Origin: Bradyrhizobium sp. Ash2021
GTDB lineage: Bacteria > Pseudomonadota > Alphaproteobacteria > Rhizobiales > Xanthobacteraceae
Direction of reading: 5' to 3'
Assembly (NCBI RefSeq): GCF_031202265.1
Contig: NZ_CP100604.1
Span: 6,554,501 to 6,618,500 of the forward strand
Length of the DNA: 64,000 nt
The translations under genes and the position numbers were made by a program. Under the pieces are notes generated by a model. The model was not told where the DNA came from and searched no databases. It saw nothing but the letters and a program-made list of their open reading frames with translations. This document shows, piece by piece, positions 1 through 7,769 of the stretch (positions within the stretch are counted from its first letter, which is position 1; every line of letters starts with the position of its first letter).

Positions 1-250
1 ACTCGCGCCGGCCCGACAATCCGGAGTCCGACCGCGATGCGCGATTGCCGAGGCCATTGGCGAGCTGAACCTGATCGATCTTCATCTTCAGAATGTCTTC
101 GTCCGGGCCTGTGATCGGAATTCCCCCGAGCAATGTGCCTATGCGCGCGGAATCGCGGTCGGTCACCGCACTGGGACGCTTACCGCGGCTCAGCAACGCC
201 TCGATGACAACGCGGGCATGGCCGCCGGCACAGAGCACAATCAGGCTCAT
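1..250 (-). CDS. NeuD/PglD/LegH-family sugar O- or N-acetyltransferase, N-terminal part (cut by window edge)
   Basis: Only the first 83 codons are in the window. The start is the ATG at 250, which overlaps the neuB stop as ATGA, so the two are translationally coupled. The visible protein begins MSLIVLCAGGHARVVIEALL, the glycine-rich Rossmann-like opening of NeuD/PglD-type acyltransferases, and continues with the typical ...IGTLLGGIPITGPDEDI segment (domain 1, which precedes the left-handed beta-helix). In nonulosonate loci this family acetylates either the finished sialic acid (NeuD) or the UDP-4-amino-sugar precursor (PglD/LegH). With legB and legC nearby, the LegH role is attractive but cannot be decided from the N-terminus. 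Confidence 0.72.
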   Translation of the reverse strand, partial: MSLIVLCAGGHARVVIEALLSRGKRPSAVTDRDSARIGTLLGGIPITGPDEDILKMKIDQVQLANGLGNRASRSDSGLSGRRE

Positions 251-1314
251 GGCTCCAGCGCCTCATTGGCCGCGTAGTCGCGATCGGCCTTCTTGCCGAG
301 ATACGCCCAATACTCAATAGGCGGTATTCCCTTGCCCGGACGCTTCACACCGAGATTTTGCTCCGTGAAAAGGTCGCCGCTACGGATCGCGCTGGTCGCT
401 ACCAGGCTTCGGCGCGCCACCGATCGATTGGCGATTTCCTCCGCCGCCGGAATTTTGCGCCCGTCGCCGAGCGCGAGCTCGACGTCGCGGATGTTTGCGA
501 TCATCGCGGCGAGCTCATCCGGCTCGATGGAGGCGCGGTGGTCGGGTCCCGGCAGGTTGCGATCCAGCGTGAGATGCTTTTCAATCACGGAGGCGCCAAG
601 CGCAGCCGCCGCGGTCGCGACATGGATACCTCGGCTGTGGTCGGAGAAACCGACGGGAAGTCCGAACGCATGGGATAGCGTCGCCATCGCGCGCAGATTG
701 ATCGAATGCGGGTCGGCCGGATATTCCGTCGTACAATGCAGCAGCGTCACCTTGCCGCGCAATTCAGTCCAGGTTTTGCGGTCGAGCAGAATGTTAGAGA
801 AATCCGCAGCCGTCGGCGGCGCGGCTGCGTCGTGCAGATAGCCAAACGCGATCACGCCAAGCGCCTGCTCGACCTCGGCCAAGGTCGCCATTCCCGTCGA
901 CAGGATGATCGGCAGGCGAAACCGTGCGAGGTGCAGCAGCAACGGCGCATTGGTCAGATCGCCCGAGCCGACCTTCAAGGTGGCGACGCCGATGCTTTTC
1001 ACGAGATGCGTCGCGCTGTCGGCATCGAACGGCGTCGACATGTAGGTGATGTTGGCGGCCGTACAGGCAGCGGCAATGCGCTGCTCGTCGCCTTCGCGGA
1101 GTTCGAGCGCGCGCAGCATCTCGAGCTGGGATTGCGCAGCACCGGTCGTGACCCGCTGATAACTGGCTTTGGCCGCCTCCGCCGTCGCCAGTTTGTCGGC
1201 GCGAAACGACTGAAACTTGACCACGTCGGCACCGGCGCGCGCCGCCGCCTCGACCAGCGCCAGCGCCCTGGCACAATCGCCGTTGTGGTTAACGCCGGCC
1301 TCGGCAATGATCAT
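247..1314 (-). CDS. neuB: N-acetylneuraminate / N,N'-diacetyllegionaminate synthase
   Basis: Condenses phosphoenolpyruvate with an N-acylated hexosamine to give a nine-carbon nonulosonic acid. The NeuB barrel starts at once with MIIAEAGVNHNG; further family motifs are STPFDADSA, KVGSGDLTNAPLL, ILSTGMATLAEV, LLHCTTEYPADP, GFSDHSRG and EKHLTLDRNLPGPDH. A C-terminal SAF (antifreeze-like) domain, RSLVATSAIRSGDLFTEQNL, covers about residues 290-345. I start at the ATG at 1314 because family members begin with this residue context; an ATG five codons upstream (1329) is also possible. Length (355 aa) is normal. It is divergent from neuA, with about 150 bp between. The nearby legB/legC genes favour a 2,4-diacetamido-trideoxymannose substrate over ManNAc, an inference. 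Confidence 0.93.
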   Translation of the reverse strand: MIIAEAGVNHNGDCARALALVEAAARAGADVVKFQSFRADKLATAEAAKASYQRVTTGAAQSQLEMLRALELREGDEQRIAAACTAANITYMSTPFDADSATHLVKSIGVATLKVGSGDLTNAPLLLHLARFRLPIILSTGMATLAEVEQALGVIAFGYLHDAAAPPTAADFSNILLDRKTWTELRGKVTLLHCTTEYPADPHSINLRAMATLSHAFGLPVGFSDHSRGIHVATAAAALGASVIEKHLTLDRNLPGPDHRASIEPDELAAMIANIRDVELALGDGRKIPAAEEIANRSVARRSLVATSAIRSGDLFTEQNLGVKRPGKGIPPIEYWAYLGKKADRDYAANEALEP

Positions 1315-1466
1315 GGTTCGGCGATGCATGCGCTTTTCGTCGCTGACCGGTTTGGACGATCGAAATCGCCCCCTAAATCAAGCGGTTGTCTTAGTCGAGT
1401 ACACTGATAAAAGCAACGCGGAGCGGGCGACGCTTCGATGCCGGCGGCAGGATTTATCGAGAGCAC

Positions 1467-2213
1467 ATGGCTGACACTGCGGAGATATTGTTCCTGCTGG
1501 TGGGACGCGGCGGATCGAAGGGATTGCCGGGAAAGAACCTTCGCGAAATCGGCGGGCTCAGCCTGATCGGCTACAAGGCCAGATCGGCGCGGCAGTCGCG
1601 CTACTGTTCCCGGTTGATCGTTTCCAGCGACAGCCCCGAGATTCGCAGCGAGGCCGTCAGGCACGGCGCCGAGCTGCTGTTTGAGCGTCCCGCGGAGCTT
1701 GCCACCGATACCGCCTCTTCCAACGACGTGGTGCTCCACGCCATGGACTGGATCGAGGCCCACGAAAAGCGCCGCTACGACGCCATCATGCTGTTGGAGC
1801 CGTCATCGCCGTTCGCGCGTCCCGAGCATTTTGACGAGGCGATCGATCTGTTCGTGGCGCGCAACGCCAGCCTCGTGGTCGGAATGCGCGAGACGGAGGT
1901 GTCATCGATCTTCGTCGGACCGCTCGGCCAGGACGGTTCGATCGGCAGCATCGTAGACAAGATGCTGAAAACACCGGCGCAGCGGCGGCAGGACCAGCCG
2001 TTAGAGGTAACCATGAATGGCGCGCTCTACCTGATCGGCTGGGACGCCATGCGGAAGCACCGGAAGGTCTATGCCGACCCGGCCGCGAGCTACGGAATCC
2101 TGATGGACCGTCTGCATTCAATCGAAATCGAAACCGCGGCCGACCTCGCCTACGCGTCTTACGTCATCGAGCACGGCATGCTCGACGCGTCTCCCTGGCG
2201 AAAACAGCCATGA
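1467..2213 (+). CDS. neuA: CMP-nonulosonate (acylneuraminate) cytidylyltransferase
   Basis: Activates the nonulosonic acid with CTP to the CMP-sugar used by glycosyltransferases. The N-terminal nucleotide-binding signature LVGRGGSKGLPGKNLREIGG (residues 11-30) is the classic RxGSKGxxxKN loop of CMP-sugar synthetases, followed by SSDSPEI and LLEPSSPFARPEHFDEAI. At 248 aa it is a single-domain NeuA/LegF-type enzyme. It overlaps neuC by four bases (ATGA), so neuA-neuC form one operon, divergent from neuB-neuD. The true sugar (Neu5Ac, legionaminate or a relative) cannot be read from the sequence. Confidence 0.93.
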   Translation: MADTAEILFLLVGRGGSKGLPGKNLREIGGLSLIGYKARSARQSRYCSRLIVSSDSPEIRSEAVRHGAELLFERPAELATDTASSNDVVLHAMDWIEAHEKRRYDAIMLLEPSSPFARPEHFDEAIDLFVARNASLVVGMRETEVSSIFVGPLGQDGSIGSIVDKMLKTPAQRRQDQPLEVTMNGALYLIGWDAMRKHRKVYADPAASYGILMDRLHSIEIETAADLAYASYVIEHGMLDASPWRKQP

Positions 2214-3388
2214 CAGCAGCGCCCCGCCGCATCGCCGTGGTGACGGGGTCGCGGGCCGATTACGGATTGCTGAAAGGTGTTCTGACGCGGCTGCAGAAGC
2301 TGGATGACGTCGATCTGCAGGTCATCGTCTGTGGCATGCATCTGCTGCCAAAATTCGGCGAGACGTGGCGCATCGTTGAGGCCGACGGATTTCCGATTGC
2401 GGCCAGGATCGACCTTGAGCTCAGCGACGACCGCGCCGAGACGGTGGCGCGCGGCACCGGGATCGGCGTGGCCGGCTTTGCCGACGCGCTTCCAAGACTC
2501 GCGCCGGATCTGCTGGTGGTGCTTGGGGATCGCTACGAAATCCTATCGGCCGCAGTGGCCGCGACGCTGTTGAATATCCCGATCGCCCACATCCACGGCG
2601 GCGAGGTCACGGCCGGCGCGTTTGACGACGCCATTCGCCATGCCATCACCAAGATGGCCTGCGTGCATTTTACGGCCGCCGAGCCGTATCGGCGCCGCGT
2701 CATCCAGATGGGAGAAAATCCGGATTTTGTCTTTGACGTCGGCGCACCCGGATTGGATCTGGCTGCGACCGCACCGGCGATGGACCGGCCCGCTCTGTTC
2801 AAGGCGCTCGGCATCAGCGGTCCGGAACGATTCCTGCTGGTGACATTGCATCCGACCACCGCGCGGCCCGACGCCGATGCCACGAATGTCACAGCACTTC
2901 TGGGCGCGCTGGCGCAGATCGAGGATCGCAGTTTTATCTTCACCGGTGTCAACGCCGATCCCGGATACCGCATGATCGACGATGCCGTCAGGGCCTTCGT
3001 GGCGGCGCGGCCCGGCCGGGCGCATCTGTTTGCTTCACTCGGCAGCGAACGCTACTGGGCGGCGCTGCGGCTTGCCGATGCCGTGGTCGGCAATTCGTCG
3101 AGCGGCATTCTGGAGGCTCCGGCAATCGGAGTTCCCTCCGTCAATATCGGCGACCGCCAGCTCGGCCGCTTGCGCGCGGCGTCGATCATCGATTGCCCCG
3201 CCGACCAGACCACTGTTCTTGCAGCGCTTCGCAGCATCCTCGAGGGCCGGTTCCAGCCTGACGTGTCCGGCGAACCGCCCTACGGCCGGGGCGGCGCATC
3301 CGAGAAGATCGCTGGAACCCTTCGAAAGATCGACCTGAAGAATGCTTTTCCAAAGCATTTCCACGACTTAGCGACGCCCCAGGATTAA
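2210..3388 (+). CDS. neuC: UDP-N-acetylglucosamine 2-epimerase, hydrolysing (NeuC/LegG family)
   Basis: Removes UDP and inverts C2 of a UDP-HexNAc, releasing ManNAc or, in LegG, 2,4-diacetamido-2,4,6-trideoxymannose: the substrate of NeuB. Family landmarks are VVTGSRADYGLLKGVL at the N-terminus, LGDRYEILSAAVAATLLNIP, the AHIHGGEVTAGAFDDAIRHA segment with catalytic histidine and acidic residues, and NSSSGILEAPAIGVPSVNIG in the UDP-binding C-domain. Length 392 aa is typical. The start overlaps the neuA stop. A GC-rich inverted repeat followed by TTCTTTGTT just after the stop (3392-3421) may end the neuA-neuC transcript, but its stem is imperfect. Confidence 0.92.
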   Translation: MTAAPRRIAVVTGSRADYGLLKGVLTRLQKLDDVDLQVIVCGMHLLPKFGETWRIVEADGFPIAARIDLELSDDRAETVARGTGIGVAGFADALPRLAPDLLVVLGDRYEILSAAVAATLLNIPIAHIHGGEVTAGAFDDAIRHAITKMACVHFTAAEPYRRRVIQMGENPDFVFDVGAPGLDLAATAPAMDRPALFKALGISGPERFLLVTLHPTTARPDADATNVTALLGALAQIEDRSFIFTGVNADPGYRMIDDAVRAFVAARPGRAHLFASLGSERYWAALRLADAVVGNSSSGILEAPAIGVPSVNIGDRQLGRLRAASIIDCPADQTTVLAALRSILEGRFQPDVSGEPPYGRGGASEKIAGTLRKIDLKNAFPKHFHDLATPQD

Positions 3389-3491
3389 CCTCGGCCGGCC
3401 TCGTGAAGGGCCTTCTTTGTTGCTTGCACGATGCCGCAGGTTGTATAGATCGGGCGGCTGAACGAACCGCGCATTGCCGGAGAATCTTCCA

Positions 3492-4646
3492 ATGACGACA
3501 ATCGACTCGCTGTCCGATGTGGCGCCCAGCGCACGCGAAGCCCGGATGCAGGCGCTGCCAATTCCTCCCTATAGCGGCACGTCCCTGCCCAAGATCGATT
3601 ACGACGCCCATCCGGCGTATGGCGGACTGTTTCCCAAGGCGACATTGCGCGAACGCATACACGCGCTGAACGTTTTCCTGCGGACGTTTGCCTTCGTCAC
3701 CATCCGGCGCATCGTCGATTACGACAACATGCCGCTGCTGACCAAGGAGGCCGGCTTCAGCGGGCTCAATTTCAGAACCGCGTTGCGCTACATCTCGATG
3801 TACACAAGCATCCGCGCCAGCCGCACGATCGGCACGCTGACCGGCGCGCGTCGTCCGGCAACTCCGGCGAACCCGGCGCTTCTCAACCAGATCAAATCCG
3901 ACGGCATCGTCCCCCTGACGCTCTCGCCCGACGAGATCGAGCAGGTCCGCACTGTGACCCATCGTGGATTTGCCAGGCTCGACGAACGCCGCGCCGGCAT
4001 TCCGCTCGAGAAGCGCAAGTTCGACGACAACGTCTACTGGTGTACGCGCTCGTCCGATCCGGAGGCCTTCGCGACCGTCGAGGAGATCTTCAACCGCTAC
4101 GGCATCATCGAAGCCGCCAGCGCCTATCTCGGCCGCCCGGTCGGCGTGAAGCACGTCAACGCGCAGATCAACGATGACGGCTATACGTTCTGGAAGGGCG
4201 TATTCCCCGACACCCAGCTGAACGACCCCTGGGGCAGCTACCTGCACATCGACGCCACCTACGGCATGCTGAAATGCGCGATCTATGTCCACGACATCGG
4301 TCCCGATGGCGGCCCGTTCTGCTACGTCCGCGGCAGCCAGAACGCCGAGATCGGCTGGTTCGAAGGCATGGTCCGCCGCACCAACGACTTCGGCGGCTTC
4401 TCCGGCCGCAAGCCCGAAGCGCGCAAACTGTTCATGGCGCTTCCGGCGTTCCTGAGGAAGAAGGCGGATTTCGGCGGCGACCTGCGCGACGATTCCACCG
4501 ACGTCCAGCGCCTGCGCGAAGGGCATTTCAGCGCCACGTCGAACTACGGCAACTGCGTGCTGTTCGACGGCAACGGTGTGCATCGCGGCGGAATGGTCAA
4601 CAAGGGCGAGCGGCGTTGCATCTTCATCCTGCTCGCAGAAATCTGA
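3492..4646 (+). CDS. Phytanoyl-CoA dioxygenase (PhyH)-like Fe(II)/2-oxoglutarate oxygenase
   Basis: A 384-aa protein whose central and C-terminal part looks like the PhyH-type jelly-roll: LHIDATYGMLKCAIYVHDI supplies an HxD iron-binding pair, a downstream GPFCYVRGSQ strand follows, and VLFDGNGVHRGGMV supplies the distal histidine with an Arg positioned for 2-oxoglutarate. Such enzymes hydroxylate small molecules; the substrate here is unknown. I prefer the ATG at 3492, which has GGAG nine bases upstream, over an in-frame TTG at 3474. It follows neuC by about 100 bp on the same strand and ends at a perfect hairpin. Its place among nonulosonate genes suggests a sugar or lipid-tailoring role, but this is inference. 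Confidence 0.65.
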   Translation: MTTIDSLSDVAPSAREARMQALPIPPYSGTSLPKIDYDAHPAYGGLFPKATLRERIHALNVFLRTFAFVTIRRIVDYDNMPLLTKEAGFSGLNFRTALRYISMYTSIRASRTIGTLTGARRPATPANPALLNQIKSDGIVPLTLSPDEIEQVRTVTHRGFARLDERRAGIPLEKRKFDDNVYWCTRSSDPEAFATVEEIFNRYGIIEAASAYLGRPVGVKHVNAQINDDGYTFWKGVFPDTQLNDPWGSYLHIDATYGMLKCAIYVHDIGPDGGPFCYVRGSQNAEIGWFEGMVRRTNDFGGFSGRKPEARKLFMALPAFLRKKADFGGDLRDDSTDVQRLREGHFSATSNYGNCVLFDGNGVHRGGMVNKGERRCIFILLAEI

Positions 4647-4651
4647 CCAGC

Positions 4652-4668
4652 GGCGCTTTGCAAGCGCC
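4652..4668 (+). terminator. Hairpin terminator after the PhyH-like gene
   Basis: A perfect 7-bp stem, GGCGCTT / AAGCGCC with a 3-base loop, lies five bases after the PhyH stop codon. No T-run follows, so intrinsic termination may be weak or depend on Rho. Confidence 0.5.
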
Positions 4669-4686
4669 ACGCACCAGCCGGAACTA

Positions 4687-5755
4687 GAGCAGATTCCACT
4701 TGATGTAGGTCAGCGTCGATAGCCGGCCTGGCGAAAATAGTTGGCGCATTGGTCGGGCGCAAACGATTTTACGAGTTTACCGATCAACCGCCAGAGTTCC
4801 TTCACGGTGCGCTTGGCGCCTTTGCGCAGCGCAGCTTTGAGTTTCGAGAATGCCATCTCGATTGGGTTGAGGTCTGGCGAATAGGCGGGCAGATAGCGGA
4901 TTGTTGCGCCAGCAGCCGCGATTGCTTCGCGCACCCCCGTCGATTTTGTGGGTCCGCAGATTGTCCATGAATGCGATGTCGCCTTTCGTCAGCGTCGGTA
5001 CGAGCACTTGCTCGACATAGGCCATGAACGTAGCTCCATCCATCGCTCCATCGATGACATAAGGTGCGGTGAGGCCGTTGACGCGTAGCGCCGCAATGAA
5101 CGTCAGGGTTTTCCAGTGGCCGTGCGGTACACTCGCGACGAGTCGTTTGCCACGCGGAGAGCGACCGGAATGGCGAACCATTTTGGTCGTCACCGACGTC
5201 TCATCAATAAAAACGAGCCGTCGCCTCCGTAACGACGATTGCTCGGCTTTCAACGCAGCGCGTGCAGCGGCGACATCAGGTCGATCCTGTTCGGCGGCGT
5301 GCAGTGTTTTTTTGAACGTGATGCGGTGCCGCTCGTAAAACCGCCAGATCGAGGTTCTGCCGACCTTCAGCCTTTTGGCCGATGCGAGCCGCATGCCGAT
5401 CTCGTCGAGTGTCGGATCGGGCTCCGCGCTCACCAGGTCGAGCAGCCACTGCTCGTGCGGCTTGAGCGGCGAGCGGGCAGTGGCCAGTGCCAGGCTTCGC
5501 CGCGACGCTACCGGTTGTCTGCCAGCGATCCATCCAGCGGATAGTCGTCGAGGCCGCAAGATCAAGCAGCCGCGCCACTTCACCGCGGCTCTCACCGCCC
5601 TCGACCAAGGCCACCACGCGATCTCTCAAATCCGTCGAATAACCCTTTGCCATGATAGCCCCTCGCCGCTGCTCGTAGCGACGACCGAATCTGATTTGCA
5701 GCCGCTAGGGAATCCCTATTTGCACAAATAGATTCACTTCAGCCGGAAACCGATC
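4687..5755 (-). mobile_element. IS630-family insertion sequence (1,069 bp) with TA target duplication
   Basis: The element is bounded by TA dinucleotides (4685-4686 and 5756-5757), the target duplication expected of IS630/Tc1-mariner transposons. Its ends are imperfect inverted repeats: left GAGCAGATTCCACTTGATGT, right (minus strand) GATCGGTTTCCGGCTGAAGT. Inside is one transposase gene broken by two frame changes. Removing the element and one TA rejoins an imperfect palindrome, CCGGAACTAGCTTCCGG, between the convergent PhyH-like and FkbM genes, and leaves the fkbM TAG stop unchanged. Confidence 0.82.
4710..5653 (-). pseudogene. IS630-family transposase, two frame disruptions
   Basis: The protein starts MAKGYSTDLRDRVVALVEGG with the helix-turn-helix ESRGEVARLLDLAASTTIRW. 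It leaves frame after AAKPGTGH (about 5478-5482, one extra base) and resumes as SPLKPHEQWLLDLVSAEPD through the RRLVFIDETS catalytic Asp region and GDIAFMDNLRTHK. A second extra base falls in the TTTT run at 4944-4947, after which the C-terminus REAIAAAGATIRYLPAYSPD-LNPIEMAFSKLK carries the last catalytic Glu. Some IS630 elements use programmed frameshifting at one site, but two shifts, each one inserted base, argue for an inactive copy or sequencing errors in short homopolymers. Confidence 0.8.
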
Positions 5756-6555
5756 TAGCTTCCGGTGCCGCGAAGTTTGCTCGGCGTCTTGAGATAGTCT
5801 GCCAGTTGATCAGGGTTGAAAAACGCCGTCTGACGCCGCAGCACGCTCTCCTTCGGCACGAACGCGAGATCGATTTGCGCGAGCGCGCCATCTAGCGCCC
5901 GCACGTGGCCCTCCAGCACGTCATACACAGCGAACCCCGCCTCGTCGCAGTAGCGCACCACATCCGCAAATTGCGGTATACCATGACGCATCGGCATCAT
6001 CGTGGTCTCAACGATCAGCAGGTCAATTTCCGCGATCCGGTCGCCCAAACCCTCAAGGGCTTCGATCTCGGCGCCCTGCGTGTCGAGTTTGAGGAACACC
6101 GGGCGCTCCAGAGTAGCCGGCAACAGCGAATCCAGCCTTCTCATTGGCGTCGGCCGAGCTTCGCCGTCCAGCGCCTCGCCTTCGACCTGCGGGAAAAGAC
6201 TAGACCCTGAAATGTCGTCGTGAACGTTGAAGGTGACTTCCCCATTCTCCGCACCCGCAGCGACGAGAAAGTATTCTGCGTTAAGCCGTTGTTTCAACTT
6301 TTCCAGAACCGGACGGCACTCGGCGACCGGTTCGACCAGAAAATACCGTGCGCGGGGAAATGCATCGTAAATAGCGGCCGTTCCGAACGCCACCCCCACG
6401 TCGACAACCGTGCGAGCCTCGAATCCAAGCGCTTTGAGGTGCTTGAAGAATAGAGAAAAACTACGTGTCGGAGCATTGGTCCGCAAAAGTCTAACCCCGA
6501 AGGGTTCGATCAAGCGGTTGAGGCCACGATACACAGTCGAGACGAACCTCTTCAT
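5755..6555 (-). CDS. FkbM-family SAM-dependent methyltransferase
   Basis: Probable sugar O-methyltransferase. The SAM-binding motif VVDVGVAFGTAAIYDAFPRA is followed by FLVEPVAECRPVLEKLK (acidic residue for the ribose) and by the FkbM-type LKLDTQGAEIEALEGLGD strand. The ATG at 6555 has a good GGGAG ribosome site five bases upstream and gives 266 aa; an upstream in-frame ATG at 6630 would add 25 unlike residues. The gene's TAG stop is shared with the TA duplicated by the IS630 element, so the reading frame survived that insertion unchanged. It is convergent with the PhyH-like gene and divergent from the SDR gene at 6709. Confidence 0.82.
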   Translation of the reverse strand: MKRFVSTVYRGLNRLIEPFGVRLLRTNAPTRSFSLFFKHLKALGFEARTVVDVGVAFGTAAIYDAFPRARYFLVEPVAECRPVLEKLKQRLNAEYFLVAAGAENGEVTFNVHDDISGSSLFPQVEGEALDGEARPTPMRRLDSLLPATLERPVFLKLDTQGAEIEALEGLGDRIAEIDLLIVETTMMPMRHGIPQFADVVRYCDEAGFAVYDVLEGHVRALDGALAQIDLAFVPKESVLRRQTAFFNPDQLADYLKTPSKLRGTGS

Positions 6556-6708
6556 AGAACTCCCGAAGCACCGCTCAAGGCACTGACATTTCAGAGGATT
6601 AGACTCGAAATCTGGTGCACTAGTTTGCAATTGACAGTTTGATTTGGTAGATCAGCCACCGATACCGGTCAAGCGAGCCTTGTTCACCATGGAGATAGCG
6701 ACGTCAAC

Positions 6709-7668
6709 ATGAAGGTTCTTGTGACCGGCAGCTCTGGCTTCATTGGTCAAGCTCTGGTGCGGAGACTTGGGGCTGCAGGATGGGAAGTCGCCGGTCTTGA
6801 CAAGGGATCCAGCGCGGCATCGGAATATTTGTGCGACATTCTTGACGCGGCCCGGCTCAACGAAATCGTTCAGAGTTTAGCGCCTGATGCGCTGGTTCAC
6901 CTGGCGGCACGCACCGATCTGGACGAAACGGCCAAGTTGGCAGGCTACGCGACCAATATCGAGGGCGTGCAGAACCTGATAGCCGCTATTCGCCTCACGC
7001 CATCGATCAAGCGGGCGATCTGGACTTCGTCGCAGCTCGTGTGCCGCGTCGGCTACGTCCCGCGCGATGACACCGACTATAAGGCCGACACACTATACGG
7101 CCTCAGCAAGATCCGCACCGAACAGATCGTTCGCGAAGAAGACGGTGCGGTCCGTGAATGGTGCCTGGTCCGCCCGACCACGGTCTGGGGCCCCGGCATG
7201 AGTCCGCACTACCAGCGGTTTCTCCGCATGATTGAGCGCGGACACTACTTTCATGTCGGAAACAGCCCGCTGAGGAAGTCCTATAGTTACATCGAAAACA
7301 TTGCGTTCCAGTATTTGCGTCTCCTTGAAGCGCCCGCGGATCTAATCCACCGGAAAACATTCTATCTGGCCGACTACGAACCGATCGACCTGCTCTCCTG
7401 GAGCGACGCTTTCCAGCGCGCGCTGCAGTCACGCCCCATTCCGCACGTACCGATTGCGCTCGCGCGAATGCTAGCGCGGTGCGGCGACGCTGTGAACGCG
7501 ATCGGACTGAAGCGGTTCCCGTTCAATTCGTTCAGGCTCAACAATGTGCTTGCGCAATATCAATTCGACCTCAGACCGACGGAAGCCGTCTGCGGGCCTC
7601 TGCCCTACACGATGGAGCAAGGCGTTGCCGAAACCGCCGCGTGGCTCCGCGGAATTCCGGCGCGCTGA
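6709..7668 (+). CDS. NAD-dependent epimerase/dehydratase (extended SDR)
   Basis: Starts MKVLVTGSSGFIGQALVRRL, the TGxxGxxG Rossmann signature, with LAARTDLDE, an SSQ segment in place of the usual SSS/SST, and a YGLSK catalytic YxxxK near residue 128. Then VRPTTVWGPGMSPHYQRFL follows the usual extended-SDR order. At 319 aa it has the normal length for nucleotide-sugar epimerases/reductases. Substrate is not recognisable. It stands alone on the plus strand between the divergent fkbM gene and the convergent polymerase, so it probably has its own promoter in the AT-richer stretch 6600-6700. Confidence 0.8.
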   Translation: MKVLVTGSSGFIGQALVRRLGAAGWEVAGLDKGSSAASEYLCDILDAARLNEIVQSLAPDALVHLAARTDLDETAKLAGYATNIEGVQNLIAAIRLTPSIKRAIWTSSQLVCRVGYVPRDDTDYKADTLYGLSKIRTEQIVREEDGAVREWCLVRPTTVWGPGMSPHYQRFLRMIERGHYFHVGNSPLRKSYSYIENIAFQYLRLLEAPADLIHRKTFYLADYEPIDLLSWSDAFQRALQSRPIPHVPIALARMLARCGDAVNAIGLKRFPFNSFRLNNVLAQYQFDLRPTEAVCGPLPYTMEQGVAETAAWLRGIPAR

Positions 7669-7769
7669 TCGTTGCCGCTGAAGCATCATCCGGAAGAATG
7701 ACAATCGACTTTCCGAAAAGATCAATCTCAAACAAGACATCGACGACGAGATGCTTCAACTCAGTTTAA

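Noticed and set aside
1330..1466. Candidate -35/-10 pair (TTGTCT ... TAAAAG) in the neuB-neuA gap
   Set aside because: Spacing and -10 are poor; the gap must hold promoters, but these hexamers are not convincing.
3186..4670. 494-codon open frame opposite neuC end and the PhyH-like gene
   Set aside because: Antisense shadow without domain structure, crossing two real genes.
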